Under the pieces are notes generated by a model that had not been told where the DNA came from, did no database searches, and worked only from the letters and a program-made list of their open reading frames with translations. Source: Psychrobacter sp. Cmf 22.2 (lineage in GTDB: Bacteria > Pseudomonadota > Gammaproteobacteria > Pseudomonadales > Moraxellaceae). Taken from it: a stretch of 64,000 nucleotides of DNA. Position 1 is the stretch's first letter. Every line of letters starts with the position of its first letter. Location of the stretch: the NCBI RefSeq assembly GCF_001921745.1, contig NZ_MRYA01000005.1, forward strand, positions 124,001 through 188,000, given 5' to 3'. A program made the translations under genes and the position numbers. Of this stretch, positions 45,129 to 52,550 are shown piece after piece.

Positions 45129-45644
45129 TTACATAGTCTCGACTTGACCGACGTAATGATAGGCTCGGTTAAAATATACCAAGCTTTCATCAGGGCCGCC
45201 ATCAGTGCTGCCTTGTGGCTTAGCGTGTTTAATGGCGACCACTCGGCATATAAACACACTATGCGTGCCCACTTGCTGAATGTCTTCAATCTCGCAGTCA
45301 AAGCTAACCAAAGCATCTACCAATACAGGCGCGCCAGTGCTTAGCTCAGTCCAACTACCATATTCAAACCGATCTGTAGAGCATAGCTTGGAGGCAAAGG
45401 CATTAGATATGTGTTCATGATGGGCTCCAAGCACATTGACGCTCAAGACTTTGTTATCTACGAAATGCACATGTGAGCGCGCGGCTTGATTCATACAAAC
45501 CAGCAGCGTTGGCGGCGTATCGGTGACGCTACATACCGCCGAGGCGGTAAATCCATGAGTGCCAGAGAGGCCGTTTGTGGTAATAACATTGACCGCCGTG
45601 GGTAATAGCGCCATGGCATCTCTAAAATCAGTGGCTTCAATCAT
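45129..45644 (-). CDS. Flavin reductase family protein
   Basis: Small flavin:NAD(P)H reductase (Pfam Flavin_Reduct, RutF/HpaC-like). Typical blocks are FRDAMALLPTAVNVITT, GFTASAVCSVTDTPPTLLVCMNQ, VNVLGAHHEHIS and VDALVSFDCEIEDI, with GTHSVFICRVVAI near the C-terminus. The frame extends to a TTG at 45698, but ATG 45644 gives the normal N-terminus. Such enzymes supply reduced flavin to partner oxygenases. It lies 134 bases after mesD, so it is a good candidate to serve the MesX-MesD system, which is believed to need oxygen. Confidence 0.85.
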   Translation of the reverse strand: MIEATDFRDAMALLPTAVNVITTNGLSGTHGFTASAVCSVTDTPPTLLVCMNQAARSHVHFVDNKVLSVNVLGAHHEHISNAFASKLCSTDRFEYGSWTELSTGAPVLVDALVSFDCEIEDIQQVGTHSVFICRVVAIKHAKPQGSTDGGPDESLVYFNRAYHYVGQVETM

Positions 45645-45778
45645 ATCTTTAATCCCAAATTTATCGCAGCTTATTTTTAAAGCGCACTTAGCCTGCAATA
45701 ATTAAATTTTAAAACTATAAGTTCAATAATAACTGAGGTCACTCATAAGCTTAAACAAGCCAGACGCATGGATAAATA

Positions 45779-46807
45779 CTAAGCCGTCAGCTCTTGACGT
45801 ACGATTGTCGCACCAGCACTCAACGCATGTAGCTTACCGCGCGCCACCTCACGAGACAGTGGCGCCATGCCGCAGTTAGTCGAGGGATAGAGCTTGTCCG
45901 CATCGACAAACTGTAAGGCCTTGCGTAGCGTATCAGCCACCTCCTCAGGAGTTTCAATATCATTAGTAGCGACATCGATTGCCCCGACCATCACTTTTTT
46001 ACCCCGAATAAGCTCTATCAAATCCATCGGCACATGTGAGTTTTGGCACTCAAGCGAGACGATATCGATCGCTGACTGCTGAAGCTTTGGAAAAGCTTGC
46101 TCATACTGACGCCACTCTGAGCCCAAGGTTTTTTTCCAGTCGTTGTTGGCCTTAATGCCATAACCGTAGCAGATATGTACTGCTGTCTCACAGTTAAGAC
46201 CTTCGATAGCACGCTCCAATGTTGCAACGCCCCAATCGTTGACGTCATCGAAGAACACATTAAACGCTGGTTCATCGAATTGGATAATATCTACCCCAGC
46301 TGCCTCTAACGCTTTGGCTTCTTGATTGAGAATTTTGGCAAACTCCCAAGCCAGTTTTTCACGGCTTTTATAATGGTCATCATACAGCGTATCAATCATG
46401 GTCATGGGGCCTGGCAGCGCCCATTTGATTGGCTGATTAGTTTGTGCTCGTAAAAACTTAGCATCGTCCACAAATACAGGCTTTTGGCGACTTACGCTAC
46501 CCACCACTGACGGCACACTCGCCTCATAGCGATCACGAATTTTAACGGTTTTACGTTTCTCAAAATCGACGCCATCGAGATGTTCGATAAAGGTGGTGAC
46601 AAAATGCTGACGGGTCTGTTCACCATCACTGACGATATCAATCCCTGCATGTCTTTGTTCTTGTAGGGTCAGACGTAGGGCATCTTGTTTTGCCTCTATC
46701 AGCTCATCACCTTCTAATGCCCAAGGTGACCAGATTTTCTCGGGTTCTGCCAGCCAAGACGGTTTTGGCAAGCTGCCTGCTGTTGACGTTGGTAATAATA
46801 GCTTCAT
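45779..46807 (-). CDS. mesD: Folate-independent core methionine synthase (MesD type)
   Basis: 342-residue protein equivalent to the C-terminal catalytic half of MetE; the folate-binding N-terminal half is missing. All zinc ligands of MetE are in place: His211 and Cys213 (HICYGYG), Glu253 (LECQNSH) and Cys312 (TNCGMAP). IIQFDEPAFN holds the homocysteine-contacting Asp/Glu. A partner DUF1852 gene lies 61 bases upstream. As I recall, this MesD-MesX pairing was shown in Acinetobacter to make methionine without methyl-folate in an oxygen-dependent way; the methyl donor is not clear from sequence. ATG 46807 is the start. Confidence 0.87.
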   Translation of the reverse strand: MKLLLPTSTAGSLPKPSWLAEPEKIWSPWALEGDELIEAKQDALRLTLQEQRHAGIDIVSDGEQTRQHFVTTFIEHLDGVDFEKRKTVKIRDRYEASVPSVVGSVSRQKPVFVDDAKFLRAQTNQPIKWALPGPMTMIDTLYDDHYKSREKLAWEFAKILNQEAKALEAAGVDIIQFDEPAFNVFFDDVNDWGVATLERAIEGLNCETAVHICYGYGIKANNDWKKTLGSEWRQYEQAFPKLQQSAIDIVSLECQNSHVPMDLIELIRGKKVMVGAIDVATNDIETPEEVADTLRKALQFVDADKLYPSTNCGMAPLSREVARGKLHALSAGATIVRQELTA

Positions 46808-46868
46808 GTTGGTTACTCTTTTATATTTTAGTCTTTTAGTCTTTTATATGTCGGTTGATAAGGGTCTA

Positions 46869-47891
46869 TTAAGCCGCGCGTTTTTTAACCGCTTCTTTTT
46901 GCACAGTATTGCTTGCAACAACATAGTTTGCAGCCCACTCATCAAGAATCGCTTTGTATGGATTAATGAACTCATTTTCCGTAAATTTACCTTGCGTCAC
47001 TGCCATCTGGCTACGCTCCTCACGGTCATATTCAATTTGCGTGAGTGAATAATCTTGATAGTTCAAACTTGGCTGAAAGACCCTACCCGCTGCCGAGTTG
47101 GCATTATAAATCTCAGGACGGTAAATCTTTTGAAAGGTCTCCATCGTCGCAATCGCGCTGATCAGCTCAAGATCGCTGTAGTCGCTGAGCAGGTCGCCTG
47201 CAAAATAAAATGCTAAGGGTGCCACACTGCCTGCAGGCATAAAGTAACGCACGATTAAGCCCATCTTATAAAAGTAATCATCGGTAAGCGAGTGCTCATC
47301 CTGCTTATACTCAACACCCAATACAGGGTGCTGATTGCCTGTGCGCTGATAGGTTTTACTGCTGGATACGCTCAGGCAAATGACAGGTTGTTTATTAAAA
47401 TTGGCTTTATAGGCCTCTGAGTTCAATAAGTGTTGGAACAGTTTGCCATGCAGTTCGCCGAAGCTCTCTGCGGGCGGTGTGCCTGGGTTCTGTTCGAAAT
47501 GCTCTGGCAGCACAACGCTAAAGTCATAATCGCGCACATACGAAGAAAAACTATTACCAATCATCCCATCGATGCGGGTATTGTCTTTATGATCGACGAT
47601 CGTTGTTTTTAAGGTTTCGATGACTGGGAAAGTACGGCCATGGCCTTCGATATCTAGGTCAGCTGAGATGATATCAACCTCTACTGAGTAACGATCGGCG
47701 GTTGGGTTGTCCCAATGTGCCAGCGCATTAAAACGATTGTCTATCATGGCGAGCGTCTTGCGTAAGTTGTCTTGACGGTTTTCGCCACGCGCCAAATTCG
47801 CAAAGTTAGTCGTCAAACGCGTGCTGTCTGCAGGCTGATAGTTTTCATCAAAACGAATGCTCGAGATAGAATATGTAAATTGTTTACTCAT
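46869..47891 (-). CDS. mesX: DUF1852 protein, MesX-type partner of the core methionine synthase
   Basis: 340-residue DUF1852 protein, recognised by FTYSISSIRFDENYQPADSTRLTTNFANLARG at the N-terminus, together with NRFNALAHWDNP, the DFSVVLPEHFEQNP block and FQPSLNYQDYSLTQIEYDR near the C-terminus. It has no membrane segment. The family is found next to mesD and is required for that methionine synthase; its chemistry is unknown, and an oxygen-dependent role with reduced flavin is suggested by the flavin reductase gene downstream. It is the first gene of the group. A MetR-like site lies upstream at 48007. Confidence 0.85.
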   Translation of the reverse strand: MSKQFTYSISSIRFDENYQPADSTRLTTNFANLARGENRQDNLRKTLAMIDNRFNALAHWDNPTADRYSVEVDIISADLDIEGHGRTFPVIETLKTTIVDHKDNTRIDGMIGNSFSSYVRDYDFSVVLPEHFEQNPGTPPAESFGELHGKLFQHLLNSEAYKANFNKQPVICLSVSSSKTYQRTGNQHPVLGVEYKQDEHSLTDDYFYKMGLIVRYFMPAGSVAPLAFYFAGDLLSDYSDLELISAIATMETFQKIYRPEIYNANSAAGRVFQPSLNYQDYSLTQIEYDREERSQMAVTQGKFTENEFINPYKAILDEWAANYVVASNTVQKEAVKKRAA

Positions 47892-48422
47892 GATAATCCA
47901 CTACCTTAATCTACTCTCATTATTTGAGATAAAACCAAATTTCTGTATGAGATGAATCATACCTAAGGCATTACATGAATAAAAACGATACTATTTTAAG
48001 ATAAGATGAATATTATTCATGTTATTCATCATAATGATTAGAAGTCAACAATTTCGTTATTCTAAAACTAATGTGCAGCTCTTATTTTAATAATCCGTAA
48101 GGTTCTGCCGAATTGTTCATAGCTAAGTAAGTTCCTAATTTTTAAATCAGTAAGTTATGCAAAACACTGAAATAAATTATCCTCTCTTTGGAATAAATAT
48201 TTAGATACGTTTTCAACCTCTGTAGGCCAATGCACAATAAAATTAGAATAATTAATTAAAAATAACTAACAATAAACAAACATGAAATTATTACTGTACA
48301 CTTTTATATACAATATAGTAACATATTAAAACCAAACATATTTTAAGAGCTATACCAAAGCAAACCGAACAAAATTCTTCTATCGAAATATTACAAACAC
48401 CTATGCTTAAATGGAGAAAAAA
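47892..48422. other. Divergent intergenic region between mesX and the surface lipoprotein gene
   Basis: AT-rich, 531 bases. On the minus strand a -10-like TATGAT (47961-47956) lies about 65 bases before mesX. On the plus strand TATAGT (48314-48319) is a possible -10 for the lipoprotein gene, with no clear -35. The MetR-like site at 48007-48019 is listed separately. No SAM or cobalamin riboswitch and no supported reading frame are seen. Confidence 0.5.
48007..48019. promoter_or_regulatory. MetR-like operator upstream of mesX
   Basis: TGAATATTATTCA matches the MetR consensus TGAAnnWnnTTCA in every fixed position and sits in a 15-base perfect palindrome (48006-48020). It is centred about 64 bases upstream of the start expected from the TATGAT at 47956-47961, the usual place of an activating LysR-type site. 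A similar half-site, TTATTCATC, follows at once. Confidence 0.6.
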
Positions 48423-50051
48423 ATGAATCTAAAGTATTTATCGAGAGCAAGTTTGCTCGCTGTTGTAACAGTAAGTATTATTGCCTGTAGCAGCAGCGGT
48501 AGTAATAACTTTTCAGACCCATCTACAAAACTACCTCCAATAGTAGAGCAAACTGAGGCTGAAAAAGCCGAGGCAGAACGGTTAAAAAATATCGAAACTA
48601 ACCGTCTAGAATTGTTGGCAGCCGCTAAAACAGCTGGATTAACTGATCAACAAGCAGCTGCCTATGCTGAAGCGAATAAAGAAGCTAACGCAACAGACGC
48701 ACAATCTACATTGAATACATTAGTTGCTGAGAAAATAGCTGCCGAAAAAGCCGAAGCCGATAGAATCGCTGCTGAGAAAGCCGCTGCTGAGAAAGCCGCT
48801 GCTGAGAAAGCTGCCGCTGAGAAAGCTGCCGCTGAGAAAGCTGCCGCTGAGAAAGCTGCCGCTGAGAAAGCTGCTTCTGAGAAAGCTGCTTCTGAGAAAG
48901 CTGCCGCTGAGAAAGCCGCTGCTGAGAAAGCTGCTGCTGAGAAAGCTGCTGCTGAGAAAGCTGCTGCTGAGAAAGCTGCTTCTGAGAAAGCTGCCGCTGA
49001 GAAAGCTGAGAAAGAACGCTTACAAAAAATCGAAGCGAATCGCGTGGCACTGTTAGCAGCTGCTAAAACAGCGGGATTAACTGATCAACAAGCAGCTGCC
49101 TATGCTGAAGCGAACAAAGAAGCTAGTGAAACAGAAGCAGAATCTGCACTAGATACTTTGGTTGCTGAAAAAATTGCTGCCGAAAAAGCCGAAGCCGACA
49201 GAATTGCCGCTGAAAAAGCTGAAGCAGAACGTCTACAAAAAATTGAAGCGAATCGCGTGGCATTGTTAGCAGCCGCTAAAACAGCGGGATTAACTGATCA
49301 ACAAGCAGCTGCCTATGCTGAAGCGAACAAAGAAGCTAGTGAAACAGACGCGCAGTCCGCTTTGAACACTATTATAAAAGAGAATACTGAAAAAGCATTA
49401 CGAGCAGAAGCGAGTGCAGCAAAAGGTATCTCAGATAATGTATATCCGGTTGGTGCTATTACTGCAAATACAAGTGCGTCTAGTAGTAGTACAAGAAACG
49501 CATTTACACAAGAATCGAGAATTCAAACTGTAGTTTATAATCAGCCATATTCTGTTGTTTTAGGTAATTATTCGGGAGAACTATCTTACAACAATCAGAC
49601 AGGTGCTATTATCACTGATGAAAGAGACTCTAATATTACTATTAGAGGATTAAAAACTGCTTCTGATGCTATTCCAACATTAGGAAACGCTACTTATACA
49701 GGTAAAGCTTTTAATGGCACTTATAAAACTGAAACAAACATTGATTATAGTGGTTCTTTCCCAAGTATAACTACCTCTAAAAATATTAAAGAAGGTGCTT
49801 TGTCATATAATGTGAATTTCACTAACCGTACTGGTGCTGGTTCAATCACTGGTTTAGGCGATACTGTTGATTTACAACAAGGTACCATATCAGGTACGGG
49901 TATTAACTCAACAGTTGAACAAGGCCTTAGAAACGGAAGTTATTCACTAGACTTCTTTGGCAAAAAAGCTGAAGAAATCGCTGGCAAGGTTGTATTCGAT
50001 GGTAAAGATACGATTGGCTTTGGCGGTACTCGTGGTGAAATTTCTAAATAA
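48423..50051 (+). CDS. Surface lipoprotein with repeat stalk and TbpB-like barrel (Slam substrate)
   Basis: Start ATG 48423, with GGAG upstream (a frame start at 48411 would include that site). The 542-residue product has a lipoprotein signal ending SIIAC (Cys22). A long helical region follows (about residues 45-335). It contains three copies of a roughly 45-residue unit (LLAAAKTAGLTDQQAAAYAEANKEA) and, between copies one and two, about 16 tandem EKAAA/EKAAS units. The C-terminal 200 residues form a Gly-rich beta domain. It contains FNGTYKT, TNRTGAGSITGLGDTVDL and DFFGKKAEEIAGKVVFDG; the last resembles the final strands of TbpB and fHbp-like barrels, the feature read by Slam translocons. A Slam gene follows directly. 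Surface exposure is a strong inference; the ligand is unknown. Confidence 0.82.
   Translation: MNLKYLSRASLLAVVTVSIIACSSSGSNNFSDPSTKLPPIVEQTEAEKAEAERLKNIETNRLELLAAAKTAGLTDQQAAAYAEANKEANATDAQSTLNTLVAEKIAAEKAEADRIAAEKAAAEKAAAEKAAAEKAAAEKAAAEKAAAEKAASEKAASEKAAAEKAAAEKAAAEKAAAEKAAAEKAASEKAAAEKAEKERLQKIEANRVALLAAAKTAGLTDQQAAAYAEANKEASETEAESALDTLVAEKIAAEKAEADRIAAEKAEAERLQKIEANRVALLAAAKTAGLTDQQAAAYAEANKEASETDAQSALNTIIKENTEKALRAEASAAKGISDNVYPVGAITANTSASSSSTRNAFTQESRIQTVVYNQPYSVVLGNYSGELSYNNQTGAIITDERDSNITIRGLKTASDAIPTLGNATYTGKAFNGTYKTETNIDYSGSFPSITTSKNIKEGALSYNVNFTNRTGAGSITGLGDTVDLQQGTISGTGINSTVEQGLRNGSYSLDFFGKKAEEIAGKVVFDGKDTIGFGGTRGEISK
48774..49013 (+). repeat. 15-base tandem repeat encoding EKAAA units
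   Basis: About 16 consecutive copies of GAGAAAGCTGCCGCT and close variants (third-base changes, and GCTTCT in three copies), starting at 48774 with a strict 15-base period. The unit is a multiple of three, so copy-number change would lengthen or shorten the stalk without shifting the frame. Confidence 0.95.
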
Positions 50052-50080
50052 CAGAAAGCTCATCCTTCAATAAGTAAATT

Positions 50081-50122
50081 AAACCGTTTGAAGTATTTAA
50101 CATATATTTCAAACGGTTTTTT
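50081..50122 (+). terminator. Terminator or attenuator between the surface lipoprotein and Slam genes
   Basis: AAACCGTTTGAA (50081-50092) pairs perfectly with TTCAAACGGTTT (50108-50119), with a 15-base loop and a T run to 50122. It lies 20 bases before the Slam start, so Slam is reached only by read-through or a hidden promoter, giving more lipoprotein than translocon mRNA. Confidence 0.85.
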
Positions 50123-50141
50123 ATGATATCGGTAAAAGTTA

Positions 50142-51542
50142 ATGAAAATAAAGCTCTATATAGCCTGTTGTATCACTTTATCTACACCAGTTCTCGCGCA
50201 GGAAGTACCCCCTGCCCAAAACGTGTTTTTTCAGAATATTCCACAAATACAACCAGAATTACTACTGAATCAACCTGATATTGATACACCGAATCCTGCA
50301 CCAACAAAAGAAAATAGCAGCCTAGAAGAAAGAATCAATTTTGCTATTATCCATAAAGATTGGCTAGAACTAGAGAAGTTATTGGGTCAATATCGTACCG
50401 CTACAAACTTTGATCCAACGCTATACGATTATGGATTAGGAGCATTGTATCGGCATCAAGGTCGTCAAAAAGAAGCTATCACCTTGTACCGACAGATATT
50501 AGCTCGTCAACCAGATTTACATTACCCAAGGTTTGATTTGGCAATGATGCTGTATGAAGACAAGCGCTATGCCGAAGCAAAAACTGAATTAGAAACCGCT
50601 GCGCCTTATCTTGCACCGCCATTACAGTCTTTAGTTGGTCAGGTTTTGGCTAGTATAAAAAAATCCCAAGAATGGCAGCCTAATTTTAACCTTAGTTATG
50701 AGTCTACTGATAACGTTAATCAAGCATCCGATATAAGAGAATTAGTAGTTGGTGAAGCTACATTTATTCGTAGTGATGATTCATTGCCACAAGAGGCGCA
50801 TGGAATACGATACAACGTTGGTGCTGCAAAAGAAAAAAATATAATGGGCAATCATTACGCTTATACGAGCATAGATACGGAAGGTGTAAATTACTGGGAC
50901 AATAGTGACTATAGTGAATTAACGCTGCAAGCAAACTTAGGATATCGTCACAAAAATATCGAACGGTCATGGGGCGCTGTAGCAATTGCAGGGCAAAACC
51001 TACTAGGCGGAAGTCAGTATAATCAAAATTACGGTTTGACATTAGAGTACAATCGAAAAATATCAGATCAGTGGCAAATTTCTGGTAATCTTTCTCACAT
51101 ACAGAAACGCTATACAGATGACGATTTAGCGAGTTACTACGATGGTCATGCTAATAGCATCGCATGGATTTTGCTTTATCAACCCAAACCTAGATGGTTG
51201 GTTTATGCTGGTGCTGATTTCATGCGTGATGATCTAGCGGATCAGGCCGAATCATCAGATCGTCAAGGTATACGTGGAGGAATGGCTTTTTCTGGAGAAA
51301 ATATTAGTGTGAGAAGCAGTCTGCGTTACGCTCAGCGAGATTTTAAAGAAGATAATTTCTTTTATGGCGAAAAACGTAAAGACGATGAATATCAATTTAG
51401 TACAACCCTAGGACATAAAAAACTTAGTTGGCAGGGTTTTACACCTAAGTTAAACTACGAATATCAGAAAATTGATAGTAACTTGCCACTTTATGAGCGT
51501 AGCAACAGTACATTTTTCGTTAAGGTAGATAAGTACTTTTAA
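50142..51542 (+). CDS. Slam-type outer-membrane lipoprotein translocon (DUF560)
   Basis: 466 residues. A signal peptide ends STPVLA. An N-terminal periplasmic domain (about 60-185) has TPR-like helices, for example LGALYRHQGRQKEAITLYRQIL and PRFDLAMMLYEDKRYAEAKTEL. From about residue 190 a membrane beta-barrel follows, rich in alternating aromatic and polar residues (NLSYESTDNVNQ, LTLQANLGYRHKN, SGNLSHIQKRYT), ending in the terminal Phe expected of outer-membrane proteins (VKVDKYF). This is the architecture of Slam, which moves certain surface lipoproteins across the outer membrane. The adjacent lipoprotein is the obvious client. The ribosome binding site is weak. Confidence 0.87.
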   Translation: MKIKLYIACCITLSTPVLAQEVPPAQNVFFQNIPQIQPELLLNQPDIDTPNPAPTKENSSLEERINFAIIHKDWLELEKLLGQYRTATNFDPTLYDYGLGALYRHQGRQKEAITLYRQILARQPDLHYPRFDLAMMLYEDKRYAEAKTELETAAPYLAPPLQSLVGQVLASIKKSQEWQPNFNLSYESTDNVNQASDIRELVVGEATFIRSDDSLPQEAHGIRYNVGAAKEKNIMGNHYAYTSIDTEGVNYWDNSDYSELTLQANLGYRHKNIERSWGAVAIAGQNLLGGSQYNQNYGLTLEYNRKISDQWQISGNLSHIQKRYTDDDLASYYDGHANSIAWILLYQPKPRWLVYAGADFMRDDLADQAESSDRQGIRGGMAFSGENISVRSSLRYAQRDFKEDNFFYGEKRKDDEYQFSTTLGHKKLSWQGFTPKLNYEYQKIDSNLPLYERSNSTFFVKVDKYF

Positions 51543-51642
51543 AATTCACAGCTATATCTGAAACCCTATATCTTGAAACAAGGCTAGATTTGATAGGTAA
51601 CGCTTAGGGTCTGTTGAGCATTCACAAAACTCAGAGATACTA

Positions 51643-51808
51643 GCGTGTCCTCATTTTAAAAATGGTGATAAAAATAAGATAAATTGCTGTCAAACAAGAA
51701 AAATAGCGCAGATAATATCAAGATATTGCCTAGCTATTTAATGCTGTTTGGCAAAATTTAGCCATTTTTGACCCATTTAGATGACCATCAACTGAATTGA
51801 GGACACGC
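51643..51808. mobile_element. MITE-like element with 11-base terminal inverted repeats
   Basis: GCGTGTCCTCA (51643-51653) and TGAGGACACGC (51798-51808) are perfect terminal inverted repeats of a 166-base, non-coding, AT-rich element. CTA occurs just outside both ends and might be a short target duplication. A further inner pair, AAAAATGG near 51658 and CCATTTTTG near 51764, extends the symmetry. No transposase remains. The family cannot be named from sequence alone. Confidence 0.6.
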
Positions 51809-51830
51809 CCTAGATTCTAAACCTATCAAA

Positions 51831-52445
51831 CTACTGCTTCGCTGCTTCAATCTGGATATTAAGGGTTACATCCTTAGTGATGCCGAGTAAGACATATTTG
51901 CTAATGCCCCACTTTGTCCGATCTATCGTAGTAGTGAAATCACCACCGCAGATTGGTTTTTTTAGCATAATATTAAAGTAACAGTTAAACTTGGTAGCCG
52001 TCAAAGACACTGGATGCGTCTCACCATGTAAAGACAAGTTACCATCAACTTGTGTGACTTGCGAGCCTGTTTTTTCATCGCCGAAGTGCCATTTGGTCGA
52101 CTGAAAATAAGCCAATGGAAACTTCTCTACATCAAAGAAGTCAGGGCTTTTTAACGCCAAGTCGAAAGCTTTGTTGCCAGTATTTATAGAGTTTATAGGG
52201 ATGACCAACGAGACGTCACCTGTCTTTGCTTTTGGCTCATACTCTATCTGCCCGGTTATATTATAAAAACCGCCAGTATTAGTAGACGTATTAAAGTGGT
52301 CAATGACAAAGCGCACGTTAGCATGAGTAGGATCAATGTGGTAAGTAGCAGCATAACTGCTAGTGAAACCACCTGCCATCACAAGTAACGCCATTAAAGG
52401 TTTACGATAAGACGATATTGTTTTAGAAAATGGAAGCTGACTCAT
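51831..52445 (-). CDS. YceI family periplasmic protein
   Basis: YceI-like lipocalin fold that binds isoprenoid chains such as ubiquinone precursors. The signal peptide ends SSYA, and the mature protein begins ATYHIDPTHANVRFVIDHF. NTGGFYNITGQIEYEP, SINTGNKAFDLALKSPDFFDVEKFPLAYFQST and LSLHGETHPVSLTATKFNCY are standard blocks. Two cysteines (FNCYF and PICGG) are placed for a disulphide. AAGGA precedes the ATG. It stands 105 bases after the RND permease gene in the same direction and may be transcribed with it. Confidence 0.92.
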   Translation of the reverse strand: MSQLPFSKTISSYRKPLMALLVMAGGFTSSYAATYHIDPTHANVRFVIDHFNTSTNTGGFYNITGQIEYEPKAKTGDVSLVIPINSINTGNKAFDLALKSPDFFDVEKFPLAYFQSTKWHFGDEKTGSQVTQVDGNLSLHGETHPVSLTATKFNCYFNIMLKKPICGGDFTTTIDRTKWGISKYVLLGITKDVTLNIQIEAAKQ

Positions 52446-52550
52446 AATGACATTCCTTTGTTTATAATCGTTAGTTAGTTTTATAGAGGGCTTACTTCCC
52501 TGCTGTGCTATTGCTTTATGCCCTATTTATTTTAATAAAACTTCCTAATA

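Noticed and set aside
47892..48422. SAM or cobalamin riboswitch controlling mesX
   Set aside because: No B12 box or SAM-I/II core was recognised on the minus strand; the MetR-like palindrome explains regulation better.
48774..49013. Regular repeat array considered as a CRISPR
   Set aside because: Units are 15 bases, contiguous and without spacers, and they encode an in-frame protein repeat; there are no cas genes.
48706..49050. Minus-strand open frame of 114 residues rich in Gln, Leu and Ser
   Set aside because: It is the shadow of the EKAAA repeat read on the other strand; it has no ribosome binding site and lies wholly inside the surface lipoprotein gene.
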